Source: Helicobacter sp.
Lineage (GTDB): Bacteria > Campylobacterota > Campylobacteria > Campylobacterales > Helicobacteraceae
Direction of reading: 5' to 3'
Length of the DNA: 56,983 nucleotides
Assembly (NCBI RefSeq): GCF_017502485.1
Contig: NZ_JAFVUX010000025.1
Span: 1 to 56,983, forward strand
The notes under the pieces are model-generated. The model had not been told where the DNA came from, made no database searches, and saw only the letters and a program-made list of their open reading frames with translations. The position numbers were made by a program, and so were the translations under genes. Below are positions 8,893-17,453 of the stretch, piece by piece. How positions within the stretch are numbered: position 1 is the stretch's first letter; each line of letters begins with the position of its first letter.

Positions 8893-10059
8893 ATGCTAAA
8901 GCCCCTTGCCAAGTCTCTCTACAAGCGCGCCAAGTCCGCCTACTACACCCACCAAGCGATGAAGTATTTTGAGCAAAAGACGCAAAATTATCTAGCCATA
9001 CACAAGCACCTATCCCCCCTGCCAGAGTCTGCCAAGCAAGAAGCCCTAGAGTTTTGGTCGCCCCTTTTGTCCAAACACCGCCTAGAGCACACACTTAGCT
9101 GGCATACTATCATCTATAATTCTAACCGCTTTTGCCCCACACATAAAGCCTATCTCGATAATGCTTTCTACTATCTTACACTCCTACCCTACCTAAATAC
9201 GCAAGGCTATGCCAAAGCCCTAGCGGATAAAAACTATGCAGATATGCTCTTTACCTCCTATAACCGCCCAGCCACCATTGCCAAGCGCGTTAATGGCAGC
9301 TATTATGTGCTAGATTCTACGGGCGATTTAGCTTGCAGTAGTATAGACTCTCCCTTAGAATCTAGCTTGCCACGCCTGCGCCACAAACTCATCACCAAGC
9401 AAGATTTTTTCGCGCTTTTGCGTAGTAGCGCCCCTTGCGTGATCAAGCCCACAAGAGCTAGCGAGACTGGCTCTGGCAACAATATCCGCCTGCTAGATTC
9501 TAGCCTAGATAATGATGAGCTAGAATCCTTGCTAAGCCACTATCCAAGCGATTTCATCGTGCAAGACAAAATCAAGCAGCACCCCTTCCTAAGCGCGCTA
9601 AATCCCACAAGTATCAACACAATCCGCGTGGTAAGCCTGCTGTATGAAAACCACTTTAGCATACTTGCTTGCACGCTACTTGTAGGCGAAGATGGGCTCA
9701 CCTCTAATGGCGGGCATTTCCGCATAGGGATTGATAGAGACTCTGGATTACTGCGGGACTTTATCATTAAAGGCAAGGGAGAGCCTATTGATGCCTTGCC
9801 AAATGCCAAAGATCAAAGCTACAAGGCAGCACCAATCCCTAGCTTCCAAGAATTACTAGCAATGACTAAAGCTATGCACTCACTTTTGCCACACTTTGGA
9901 TTAATTGGCTGGGACTTTACTATCGATAGCAATGGCAACCCACTCTTTATAGAAATCAACCCTGATGTCCCCGGGTGTGAAATAATGGAGCAACTCAATG
10001 AACCAATGTTTAAAAATCATCAAGAAATCATTGCCCTAGCTTGCAACCATCGCACCTAA
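8893..10059 (+). CDS. Sugar-transfer-associated ATP-grasp protein
   Basis: A 388-residue ATP-grasp enzyme resembling the ATPgrasp_ST family, which occurs in polysaccharide loci and is thought to ligate a carboxylate to an amine or hydroxyl using ATP. Visible elements are CVIKPTRASETGSGNNIRLL (nucleotide-binding lysine and Gly-rich loop, about residues 178-200), a central SINTIRVVSLL strand, and the metal-binding end GWDFTIDSNGNPLFIEINPD (about residues 337-356). The start is ATG 8893 with AAGGATAAG. The aminotransferase follows 13 bases later and then the HAD gene, so the three may build and attach an amino-containing decoration. The substrate cannot be read from sequence. Confidence 0.8.
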   Translation: MLKPLAKSLYKRAKSAYYTHQAMKYFEQKTQNYLAIHKHLSPLPESAKQEALEFWSPLLSKHRLEHTLSWHTIIYNSNRFCPTHKAYLDNAFYYLTLLPYLNTQGYAKALADKNYADMLFTSYNRPATIAKRVNGSYYVLDSTGDLACSSIDSPLESSLPRLRHKLITKQDFFALLRSSAPCVIKPTRASETGSGNNIRLLDSSLDNDELESLLSHYPSDFIVQDKIKQHPFLSALNPTSINTIRVVSLLYENHFSILACTLLVGEDGLTSNGGHFRIGIDRDSGLLRDFIIKGKGEPIDALPNAKDQSYKAAPIPSFQELLAMTKAMHSLLPHFGLIGWDFTIDSNGNPLFIEINPDVPGCEIMEQLNEPMFKNHQEIIALACNHRT

Positions 10060-10072
10060 AGACAAATTTCAT

Positions 10073-11191
10073 ATGCAGTCAAATCTATTTATCCAAACAC
10101 TAAAACCCTATATCCCCATAGCGCATAAAATATGGGAAACACCCAATCAAAGTGCTATATTAAAGCTTGATTGGAATGAATCCACAAAGCCCCCATCACC
10201 AAAAGTTTTTGCCGCTTTAGAACAAGCATTACAGCACGACAACTTGCATTGGTATCCCAACACAAAAAACGAAACATTACTACAACTTCTAAGCACATAC
10301 ACAGCGCTCCCTAGCTCGTGTATAGAGCTTTTTGCAAGCTCAGATTGTGCGCACGAATTTATCCTACAAGTATTTGCCAAGACTTTAGATAGCGTGTGTA
10401 TCATCGCTCCAACTTATGACAACTTCCGCTCAAGCGCACAAGGGCGAGGGCTACAAAGCCTATTTTTCTACACTGATGAATCTGGCAAGATTGATTGGCA
10501 TAAACTTGATGTGTTCCTAGAATCCAAAAATCCCCAAATGCTCTACATCTGCAACCCAAATAACCCAACAGGCACGCTGCACGATATAAATGCCTTACAA
10601 TCACTCATATACAAATATAAACATATAGCGTTTATTGTCGATGAAGCATATTATGAATTTTGCGGTATAAGCTTGGGATATATCGTGCCACACACACCAA
10701 ATCTCATCATCACACGGACATTTTCCAAAGCCTTTGGGCTTGCATCATTTCGCATAGGTTACTGCCTTAGTGCGCCACAAAATATCGCCGCCCTAAATCG
10801 CCTGCGCAATGCAAAAAATATCCCACATTTTTCACAAATAGCTGCCATAGCCGCACTAGAAGACATTGCCTATATGCAGCAATATGTCAAAGAAGTCAAA
10901 AAAGCAAAACAATATTTCCTACACGAGCTAGAATCCATACAAGATTTTACAATGTATCACACAGAAGCGAATTTTGTCTTTTTGCACTACAATAACGCCG
11001 CTGCATTATGCGATTTTTTAGAATCTAAAGGCGTGTATATACGCAATTACACACACATACTGCCAAATCACTGCCGCATAAGCATTGGCACAAAAACTCA
11101 AATGCAAAAAGTCGCTAGCTATATACAAGACTTCATCGCCCAAACTCACACCATAAAGGAACACAATGAGACAGATTCTAGCGATTTTTGA
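10073..11191 (+). CDS. HisC-like PLP-dependent aminotransferase
   Basis: 372-residue fold-type I aminotransferase of the histidinol-phosphate/aromatic class. Motifs in order: LDWNESTKPPSP near the N-terminus, ICNPNNPTGTLHD (about residues 160-172), VDEAYYEF with the PLP-pairing Asp, and TFSKAFGLASFRIGY with the PLP lysine at Lys219. The position between an ATP-grasp ligase and a HAD protein in a glycan region argues for a dedicated transaminase of a sugar or small-molecule pathway; it could still be the genomic HisC, so no symbol is given. Its 3' end overlaps the HAD start by 26 bases, implying translational coupling. Confidence 0.82.
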   Translation: MQSNLFIQTLKPYIPIAHKIWETPNQSAILKLDWNESTKPPSPKVFAALEQALQHDNLHWYPNTKNETLLQLLSTYTALPSSCIELFASSDCAHEFILQVFAKTLDSVCIIAPTYDNFRSSAQGRGLQSLFFYTDESGKIDWHKLDVFLESKNPQMLYICNPNNPTGTLHDINALQSLIYKYKHIAFIVDEAYYEFCGISLGYIVPHTPNLIITRTFSKAFGLASFRIGYCLSAPQNIAALNRLRNAKNIPHFSQIAAIAALEDIAYMQQYVKEVKKAKQYFLHELESIQDFTMYHTEANFVFLHYNNAAALCDFLESKGVYIRNYTHILPNHCRISIGTKTQMQKVASYIQDFIAQTHTIKEHNETDSSDF

Positions 11192-12203
11192 CTTTTGTGA
11201 GAGTATTGTGAATATCCAAAGTATCTCGCCGTATTTGGAGCTAGCGCGCAAGGCTAATAGCGCGTATAGGTCGCCAAACTCGTATAAACAAAGGCTGCTG
11301 CGTAAAGCTGCTAGGCTTATATATACCGCAAATCCTAGAATCCTTAAAGAAAAAGAAGCCTCCCACTTGTCGTTGCGAATGAGCGAAGCGAGTGCGGCGA
11401 TCCACAAATCCGCGAAAGCGGATTCTAGTGCGAAAATGGATTGCCACGCCTTGCCTAGCGACAAGGCTCGCAATGACAGAAATCTAAGCGACTTGGCGCA
11501 GGATTCTAAGATTTTTAATAAAAACGCTCAAAATGTGTTTTCTCAAAACGCAACTAGGCGGCAGGATTTTGGAGATAAAAATGGGGCTTTGCAAGGGCAG
11601 ACTTGGGAGTTACCTAAAGCGGTAATGACCGCAGACTCGCCGCAGAAATCGCCATTTTTAGCCCAAAAGCCAACGCCAGAAATAAAAAAGCTCAATTTGC
11701 TACACAAAGCCCTAATGATTCCAACCTATCCAGAGCTAGCCGGCTTGCCTCTATCAACCGCCTTAACCCTAGCCAAAGACTACGCCCTAAGCTTACGCGC
11801 TTATAGCAACCAAAAGGTCATCGACAAGCTTTTATGGCACAAAGCACAAGGACACACTATAGTCGTAGTATCTGGCGGTCTTGGCATTTATATCCGCCCA
11901 TTTATGCAAGAATTTGGCATAGACACAATCCTAGCCGTAGAGCTAGAATCTACTTTAGATAAATACGGACAGGAGATTTTAAGTGGCAATCGCTTAGGAC
12001 TACACACAATGCAAGAGCGCAAGCTCTATGCCTTAGCAAACCACCTAGATTTAGCGCAATATGACCTACCAAACTCTTATGCTTATAGTGATTGCCCAAG
12101 CGATGTACCCCTACTCTCTCTTGTTGGCAAGCCATGCGTAATCCAAGGCAGTCAAGAAACGCGCTGGGCAAATATCCTAGGCTATCCAATCTTAGTGCCT
12201 TGA
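11166..12203 (+). CDS. HAD-superfamily phosphatase-like protein with repeat-encoded insert
   Basis: 345 residues. The N-terminus FDFCESIVNIQS is HAD motif I with nucleophile Asp9, but the usual acid/base Asp two residues on is Cys11. VVVSGGLGIY (motif II) and YSDCPSDVPLLSLVGKP (motif IV acidic residues) are intact, pointing to a SerB-like HAD-IB fold. About residues 57-173 (nucleotides 11334-11690) are entirely dispersed-repeat sequence placed where a cap domain normally begins. Without them the protein is near 230 residues, the normal HAD-IB size. The start ATG 11166 has AAAGGAA. The Cys at position +2 also occurs in some uncharacterised HAD proteins, so activity is plausible but unproven. 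Confidence 0.75.
   Translation: MRQILAIFDFCESIVNIQSISPYLELARKANSAYRSPNSYKQRLLRKAARLIYTANPRILKEKEASHLSLRMSEASAAIHKSAKADSSAKMDCHALPSDKARNDRNLSDLAQDSKIFNKNAQNVFSQNATRRQDFGDKNGALQGQTWELPKAVMTADSPQKSPFLAQKPTPEIKKLNLLHKALMIPTYPELAGLPLSTALTLAKDYALSLRAYSNQKVIDKLLWHKAQGHTIVVVSGGLGIYIRPFMQEFGIDTILAVELESTLDKYGQEILSGNRLGLHTMQERKLYALANHLDLAQYDLPNSYAYSDCPSDVPLLSLVGKPCVIQGSQETRWANILGYPILVP
11334..11690 (+). repeat. In-frame repeat mosaic in the HAD gene
   Basis: Chains an AATCCTAGAATCC boundary, a TCGTTGCGAATGAGCGAAGC-type segment, a TTGCCACGCC...CTCGCAATGACAG segment, and the repeat starting GGCGGCAGGATTTTGGAG at about 11569, which recurs near 20760, 27715 and 48425. Confidence 0.85.
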
Positions 12204-12598
12204 TTCTATAAACAGATTCGGCTTTGCGCGATAAATCGTGGATTTCTGCGGACTCTCGGCGGTTACGCACCCCAAGTGCGCGCCCTTGAGAGTCCTTGAA
12301 AAGCCCAGATTTCTCATCGCAAATCCTAGAATCCCAAAGCATTGATAAAAAACAAAACAGGCAAAAAAGCGCGCTAGGAAAAGTAGATCCTAGCCCAAAC
12401 GATTCTAAGAATTGCGGTGGGGCTGTGGGAGCTTTGCGCCTTATGGTAAAGGTTAGCGAACTTGGCGTTCGTGCCTTTCCCAAAAATGCCAACACTGCCG
12501 CATTGCTCACCCAAGGCTGAATCACCCCCTTAAATTTCTTCAAAAAATGCCGAATATTAAGGAATATTTATTGCTAGAATAACGCAAAAGGACGCGCG
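12204..12598 (+). repeat. Repeat-filled intergenic stretch
   Basis: Holds the repeat GATAAATCGTGG...GTGCGCGCCCTTG...GATTTCTCATC (12205-12330, related copy at 20425-20535) and a copy of the roughly 130-bp repeat at 12394-12523. The short open frames here are repeat-derived. TTGCTAGAAT (TAGAAT 12575-12580) is a likely -10 for the next gene. Confidence 0.8.
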
Positions 12599-13474
12599 AT
12601 GAATATTACTTATTGTGATCGATATGTGCAAATCGAGCTACTCAAAGGCACGCGCCTGCTCGATAAAGTCCTAGAATACGCGCAGAAACACTTCTCCAAG
12701 CACTATCGCTTATCTAGCTCCTTGCTAATCCTTGATGATGGCGAGCGGTTTAAGAAAGACTATTTGATCAATTGGACCTACCACGCCACTTTGCAAAGCG
12801 AACAGGAGAGCACCAAGCTCCTACCAAACCTAGCCAAGCCTAGCCCGAATGCTCAAAAGCTAGAATCTAGCACGCAAGCAGATGAGCAGAGCAAGCCTAG
12901 CGAGCTTGAGCTACTTTTGCGCCACTCACACCTGCCCATACGCATTAAAATCACTAGCCCAAATGATATGCTAAAGCGCGTCAAGGTCCATATCCATCTA
13001 GCCAGCCTTGATCAAGTGCTTTTGCGCTTAGAGGAAGACGATAGGGTCGCGCGTCGCTATATCCGCACACTCTTTGGCAGCAAGATCATCTACGAAGTGG
13101 AAAATGAATTTTGCATTAACGCTGCAGGATATAGCGAGTCAATGTGGGAGAGTGTGATAAGCCTTATTAGCTCGCGCGTGATCCACAATGTCGCCCTAGA
13201 GTTTGAATACCAAAAACCAGAAGAAAACGATAGCTTTTTGACACGCGAGGAATATCTCTTGCGCAAGTGTTATAGCGAGCTTGATGTGGGCTTTGATGAG
13301 TCATTAGAAGCGGTGAAAAAGCAGTATGTCAAGCTTGCCAAAATATTCCATCCAGACAATGCTCTAGACAAAGACCCCCAAACCCAAGAATACTACCAAG
13401 ACCGCTTCAAAAAAATCTCCCACGCCTACAAAACGATCAAGAACGCCAGAGCACACAAGCGCGCCACCGCTTAG
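12599..13474 (+). CDS. J-domain (DnaJ-like) protein
   Basis: 291 residues with a C-terminal J domain. The VKKQYVKLAKIFHPDN helix contains the essential HPD motif (His251-Asp253), followed by RFKKISHAYKTIKNA, so it should stimulate a DnaK-type ATPase. The N-terminal 220 residues match no domain I can name; residues about 80-105 are low-complexity. A putative -10 (TAGAAT, 12575-12580) and AAAGGAC before the ATG support this start. The reversed layout, J domain at the end, argues for a specialised co-chaperone rather than DnaJ itself. Confidence 0.83.
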   Translation: MNITYCDRYVQIELLKGTRLLDKVLEYAQKHFSKHYRLSSSLLILDDGERFKKDYLINWTYHATLQSEQESTKLLPNLAKPSPNAQKLESSTQADEQSKPSELELLLRHSHLPIRIKITSPNDMLKRVKVHIHLASLDQVLLRLEEDDRVARRYIRTLFGSKIIYEVENEFCINAAGYSESMWESVISLISSRVIHNVALEFEYQKPEENDSFLTREEYLLRKCYSELDVGFDESLEAVKKQYVKLAKIFHPDNALDKDPQTQEYYQDRFKKISHAYKTIKNARAHKRATA

Positions 13475-13600
13475 AATCTGCTTTTACTTAGCGTGTGCCA
13501 AAAGTATATAGCAGCATACACTTTTGCTCCCTACATCCTTTGAAAATTAACCCTACTAAAGACGAGGGCTCTAGCGCGTTTCATATTTAAAAACACTTGC

Positions 13601-13606
13601 TACAAT
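13601..13606 (+). promoter_or_regulatory. Extended -10 promoter of the TM2 gene
   Basis: TTGCTACAAT lies 30 bases before ATG 13636. It overlaps the longer upstream open frame (13597 start) and so favours ATG 13636 as the real start. Confidence 0.55.
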
Positions 13607-13635
13607 CTCTCTCTATTTTAACGCAAAGGGGTGTT

Positions 13636-13992
13636 ATGAGCAATTCCGCTTTAGTGATACTCACGAGTGCGTGGAGCAACAAGATACCAAGTGAAGCAGC
13701 CTTTATGCTTCAAGGGAGATTAGAAAAAATCCCTGAAGATAAGATGCAATCTCTTGGCTTTATCTCGCTCAAAGACCCTGTAATTGGACTTATTTTGGGG
13801 CTATTCTTTGGTCTTCTTGGCATAGATAGATTCTACAAAGGCGATGTTGGACTTGGAATCTTAAAGTTTCTGTCCAGTTTTATTCTTATAGGATTTTTTT
13901 GGGCGTTGGCAGATTTATATTTTGTATGGCAAGGGATTAAAAAAGACAATCTTAACAAAATCAATCAACACCTTATGATCCTAGGCGTATAG
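13636..13992 (+). CDS. TM2-domain membrane protein
   Basis: 118 residues from ATG 13636, preceded by AAAGGGG. Residues about 45-105 form a TM2 domain: KDPVIGLILGLFFGLLGIDRFYKGDVGLGILK, a two-helix hairpin with the G.DRFY.G loop signature. The 45-residue cytoplasmic N-terminus contains SAWSNKIPSEAAFMLQGRL and a predicted helix. TM2 proteins are small inner-membrane proteins of unknown role. A dedicated promoter sits just upstream; no operon partner. Confidence 0.82.
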   Translation: MSNSALVILTSAWSNKIPSEAAFMLQGRLEKIPEDKMQSLGFISLKDPVIGLILGLFFGLLGIDRFYKGDVGLGILKFLSSFILIGFFWALADLYFVWQGIKKDNLNKINQHLMILGV

Positions 13993-14091
13993 CTAAAACA
14001 TCATTAAGACTTCTCATCAAAGGTGTTAAGTGATACAAGTGGCGGTTGTTGGCTATGGAAATTGGGGGAAGTATAAGTAAAGGTATGAAGC

Positions 14092-15174
14092 GTGAGAGAG
14101 TCGCAAAGAGCCGTAGCAAAGCCCAAGCCTAGAGAGATCGACAAAATCGCCCTGATCGTGCGCCCAGAGTCCCCAGAGCTTGCAGATGCTTGTAGTGAAG
14201 TTATAGCGATATTTGAGCGATTTGGGGTGGAAGTGTGCGTGCTAGAATCTAGCGTAAAAAGCTTGGGGCTAGATTCTAGGCTCGCTTGCAAAGAGAGTGA
14301 GCTAGGAGAGAGAGCGCAGGCATTGGTGAGCTTGGGGGGTGATGGCACGCTCATTTCTGCGGTACGCATAAGCCTAGGGCTTAATCTCCCTGTGCTTGGT
14401 ATCAATATGGGACGGCTGGGCTTTCTCACTGCTATTAAGCCTAGCGAGCTTGAAGAGTTTGTGCCACTGCTAAGATCTGGAGAGTATGCGCTAGACTCGC
14501 ATCATCTCCTGCAAGGTTATCTTGCTAGGGATTCTCAAGGGGACTTGAGCTTGGGTAGGCATTCGCGCGGTGGCTTTTTAACTAACGATGGCGATTGCTA
14601 TGGCAAGTCTGCAGGTACGCACGCGCAAGCGCGCGCCTTTGACTCACCTTGCAAAGCCCCATTTTTACCGCAAATATCCTGCCACGAACAGACAGAGCTA
14701 GAATCCAAAAGCTTAGATTCTAGTGAAAATATCTTCTATGTCCTAAACGAAATTCTCATCACCAAAAAGGACATTTCTGGTATGACCAAAATCTATGCCA
14801 CCATCAACAACGAGCATTTCCATACCTACCGAGCAGATGGACTAATCATCGCTACGCCCACAGGCTCTAGCGCGTATAATATCTCTGCAGGTGGCTCGCT
14901 TGTACATCCGCAATGCCGCGTGATTTTGCTAACGCCCGTCTGCGCACACTCACTTACACAGCGACCAATGATTGTAAGCGATAGCTTTTGCCTACAATTT
15001 AGCGTGGAAGAAGACTCAGTAATAATGCTTGATGGGCAAGAGCGCATAGACTTCCGCAAGGGTGACACACTCTTTGTGCAAGGCTCTTTCCCCATCCAGC
15101 TAATCCAGCACCCTAAGCGAAGCTATTTTGCCGTGCTAGAAGAGAAGTTTGGCTTAGGCGGTAAGCAAGTATGA
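14092..15174 (+). CDS. nadK: NAD kinase with repeat-encoded insert
   Basis: Phosphorylates NAD to NADP; normally essential. 360 residues. LVSLGGDGTLISAV carries the diphosphate-binding GGDGT (Gly82-Thr86), LGINMGRLGFLT follows, then NEILI, YRADGLIIATPTGSSAYNISAGG and a final LDGQ. About residues 155-211 (14560-14720) are repeat-derived (KSAGTHAQARAFDSPCKAPF) and sit just before the NE motif; the remainder is about 300 residues, the normal size. The start is GTG 14092: an in-frame TGA at 14086-14088 excludes anything earlier, and AAAGG lies upstream. recN follows 42 bases later. Confidence 0.95.
   Translation: MRESQRAVAKPKPREIDKIALIVRPESPELADACSEVIAIFERFGVEVCVLESSVKSLGLDSRLACKESELGERAQALVSLGGDGTLISAVRISLGLNLPVLGINMGRLGFLTAIKPSELEEFVPLLRSGEYALDSHHLLQGYLARDSQGDLSLGRHSRGGFLTNDGDCYGKSAGTHAQARAFDSPCKAPFLPQISCHEQTELESKSLDSSENIFYVLNEILITKKDISGMTKIYATINNEHFHTYRADGLIIATPTGSSAYNISAGGSLVHPQCRVILLTPVCAHSLTQRPMIVSDSFCLQFSVEEDSVIMLDGQERIDFRKGDTLFVQGSFPIQLIQHPKRSYFAVLEEKFGLGGKQV
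14560..14720 (-). repeat. In-frame dispersed repeat in nadK (inverted copy)
   Basis: Reads as the reverse complement of the repeat near 11569-11680: GCCCCATTTTTA, a CTTTGACTC...CTTGCAAAG core and GGCGATTGC segments. It is closest to the copy at 27715-27860. Confidence 0.75.
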
Positions 15175-15216
15175 TGATAACAAAGCGACTTAGCAAAGTG
15201 TGATAAAGGAGAGGTG

Positions 15217-16764
15217 ATGATAAAAAAGCTACACCTAGAAGACTCTGTGCTATTTGGAAGCTTGGAGCTAAACTTTAGCGCGGGGTTTTGCGTTTTTAGC
15301 GGTCCTAGTGGTAGTGGGAAGAGTGTCCTTATGGACTCGCTTTTAGCCTGCTTTGGGCTCAAAGAGCCAAATGCCTCTGTCATTGAAGCAGATATTATGC
15401 TAAGCCCTAAGCTCATCAAAGTCTTTGAAGAAGAGCTAGGTATCGATAGCGAGCTACTCAATATCAAAATCATCAAAAAGGACAAAATCCGCTATTTTGT
15501 GAATTTCACCCCCATTGCCAAAAAGCAGCTAGCCCAGATCCTAAGCCACTTCACCACACATATCCACTCACGCGGTGGCGATGAGCTTAGTACTGCTAGC
15601 TTACTAGGTTTGCTAGATCGCCTAGCAATAGCTAGCACAAAAGCTCACGCCAAAGCCCTGCAGGACTTCGCACAGGACTTCGCACAGCTAGATTCTAAGC
15701 GCAAGCAGCTAGATGAGCTACAAAAGGCAGAGTCTAACCGCCAAAGCCTTATAGAAATCGCTGAGTTTGAAATCGCCCAAATTAGCTCCATAGCCCCCAA
15801 AAGTGGCGAGTATGAAGAGCTACTAGCACTCAAAAAAACCCTTTCACATAAAGAAAAGCTCCTAGAGTCCATCGCCAAAGCCACCGCCGCGCTAGAATCT
15901 AGCTGTGCGCTAAGCTCTGCCCTAGCCCTGCTAGATAAGCTAGAGCTACAAGCCACCCTAGAAGAAGCCCTAAATGACACCCAAGCAATCCTAGAAGAAG
16001 AGTCCCAAAAGCTAGAAAACTTGCAAGACTTAGATGTAGAGAGCCTGCTAGCTAGGATCTCTGCTCTCTCAAGTCTCATCACGCGCTATGGCAGCATAGA
16101 AGCCGCCCTAGCGCACGAGCAAGCCCAGAGAGAGAAGCTAGAAGCCCTGCAAGACTCCAGCACCAAGACAAAAGAGCTAGAAGCACACATTGCCGCGCTA
16201 GAATCTAGCCTAAGCTCCCAAGCCCAAGCTCTCACGCAAACGCGCCAAAGCGCGCTAAAAAGCCTGCAAGACTCCTTGCAAGCCCTATGCCTTGCCCTAA
16301 AGCTTAAGCCCATCTCCTGCACCCTAAGCCCAAAGCCCCTAGACCATAGCGGCAGCGATGTGCTAGAGCTTAGGCTAGATCACAGCAGTATCGCCACACT
16401 CTCTGCCGGAGAGTTTAACCGCCTGCGTTTGGCAGTGATGTGCGTGGGTGCGCGGCTGGAGAAGAAGCAGGGCGTGCTAATCCTAGATGAGATTGATGCA
16501 AACTTAAGCGGAGAAGAGAGTGAGGGCGTAGCGCGCGTGCTACAAGAGCTTAGCAAAAGCTATCAAATCTTTGCCATCTCCCACCAGCCCCATATGCCAA
16601 GCCTAGCCACCGCGCACTACCTAGTGAGCCGCGAGGGCGCAAGCTCGCAAGTCCGCCTGCTTGATAAGCAAGGCAGAGTGCAAGAGCTAGCTAGAATGAT
16701 CAGCGGGGCAAATATCACCCAAGAAGCACTAGACTTTGCTAGCAGGCGACTAGAGCAGATCTAG
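15217..16764 (+). CDS. recN: DNA repair protein RecN
   Basis: SMC-like ATPase of double-strand-break repair. 515 residues from ATG 15217 (an in-frame GTG sits one codon earlier) with AAAGGAGA upstream. The Walker A FSGPSGSGKSVLMDSLL is at about residues 28-44, a long coiled coil with Leu/Glu/Ala-rich heptads spans roughly 150-360, and the signature plus Walker B region TLSAGEFNRLRLAVM...GVLILDEIDANLSGEE is near 400-435. It is somewhat shorter than E. coli RecN, mainly in the coiled coil, as usual for Campylobacterota. Confidence 0.95.
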   Translation: MIKKLHLEDSVLFGSLELNFSAGFCVFSGPSGSGKSVLMDSLLACFGLKEPNASVIEADIMLSPKLIKVFEEELGIDSELLNIKIIKKDKIRYFVNFTPIAKKQLAQILSHFTTHIHSRGGDELSTASLLGLLDRLAIASTKAHAKALQDFAQDFAQLDSKRKQLDELQKAESNRQSLIEIAEFEIAQISSIAPKSGEYEELLALKKTLSHKEKLLESIAKATAALESSCALSSALALLDKLELQATLEEALNDTQAILEEESQKLENLQDLDVESLLARISALSSLITRYGSIEAALAHEQAQREKLEALQDSSTKTKELEAHIAALESSLSSQAQALTQTRQSALKSLQDSLQALCLALKLKPISCTLSPKPLDHSGSDVLELRLDHSSIATLSAGEFNRLRLAVMCVGARLEKKQGVLILDEIDANLSGEESEGVARVLQELSKSYQIFAISHQPHMPSLATAHYLVSREGASSQVRLLDKQGRVQELARMISGANITQEALDFASRRLEQI

Positions 16765-17049
16765 CAAGCGCAAGCAGATTCTAGCAGCACTTTTTCTCGT
16801 CATTGTGAGCCGACAACGCCCCTTCTCTGTCATCGCGAGCGATGCTTGCGCCGCGTGGCAATCCATAAGCAACAAAAACAAAAAGCACAAAAGTGGATTC
16901 TAGGGCAGTCAATTCTGCTAGCGCAGTATCTCGCAATGACAAAACCGCCCAAAGTCAAAAACTAGATTCTAGTGTGAAAGTGGATTTGTAGATCGCCACG
17001 CTCTGCTCTAGCAGGGCTTGCGATGACGGGTTAAGGTGGATTGCTTGGG
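16765..17049 (+). repeat. Repeat-filled stretch after recN
   Basis: Several TCATTGYGAG...GGCAATCCA segments (about 16797-16870, 16925-16945, 16998-17030) joined by GGATTCTAG/CTAGATTCTAG words. No coding region seen. Confidence 0.75.
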
Positions 17050-17136
17050 CTATTTGATTGTTGAAAGTTTATAAATCAAATATGCAGTAAATCCAAAAAA
17101 CGCTACAAAAGCCGAAAATAATGCTAGTAGTCCCAT
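17050..17136 (-). CDS. Small single-helix membrane peptide
   Basis: 28 codons on the minus strand: start MGLLALFSAFVAFFG, end LIYKLSTIK. An AGGAG lies 9 bases before the ATG, and almost the whole peptide is one hydrophobic helix with a short positively charged C-terminus. No family recognised. It could be a leaderless small membrane protein or a type I toxin-like peptide; it may also be chance, since there is no conservation evidence. Upstream (17138-17260, minus) an open frame without ATG also encodes a hydrophobic run (LAVFLCILGIISALVVFVRLF), so the pair may be the end of a decayed membrane gene. Confidence 0.4.
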   Translation of the reverse strand: MGLLALFSAFVAFFGFTAYLIYKLSTIK

Positions 17137-17226
17137 ATTAGTCTTTCTCCTTTTCTAGCTTGTCTATTTCTTTCAAAATAACCTTACAAATACTACCAAT
17201 GCAGATATTATCCCAAGAATACATAA

Positions 17227-17367
17227 AAACACAGCAAGAGTGTCATAAATCGTATAATACTTGTAATTGATGGCGGAAGTCTAACAATAGACAATAAACA
17301 TCGATTTGAGCTATCCTTTGGCACTGGGTATCAGTATTTAGGGCTACGCTATATGCTCTTTCTCTAA
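17227..17367 (+). pseudogene. Possible outer-membrane beta-barrel C-terminal remnant
   Basis: An open frame with no start codon ends HRFELSFGTGYQYLGLRY then MLFL and TAA. The alternating hydrophobic/aromatic pattern resembles the last strand of an outer-membrane barrel. It is preceded by a stop at 17224 and nothing upstream extends it, so it looks like a gene remnant. Family not identified. Confidence 0.35.
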
Positions 17368-17453
17368 ATCCAACTTCTACACCCGATTTTAAAGCACATA
17401 GGCAAGTATTCTAGGGTAAAATCCATTTCACAAATCCTTAGCAAAGAGCCTAT

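Noticed and set aside
11950-12543. 197-residue minus-strand open frame
   Set aside because: Antisense to the HAD gene end plus repeats; no recognisable protein or RBS.
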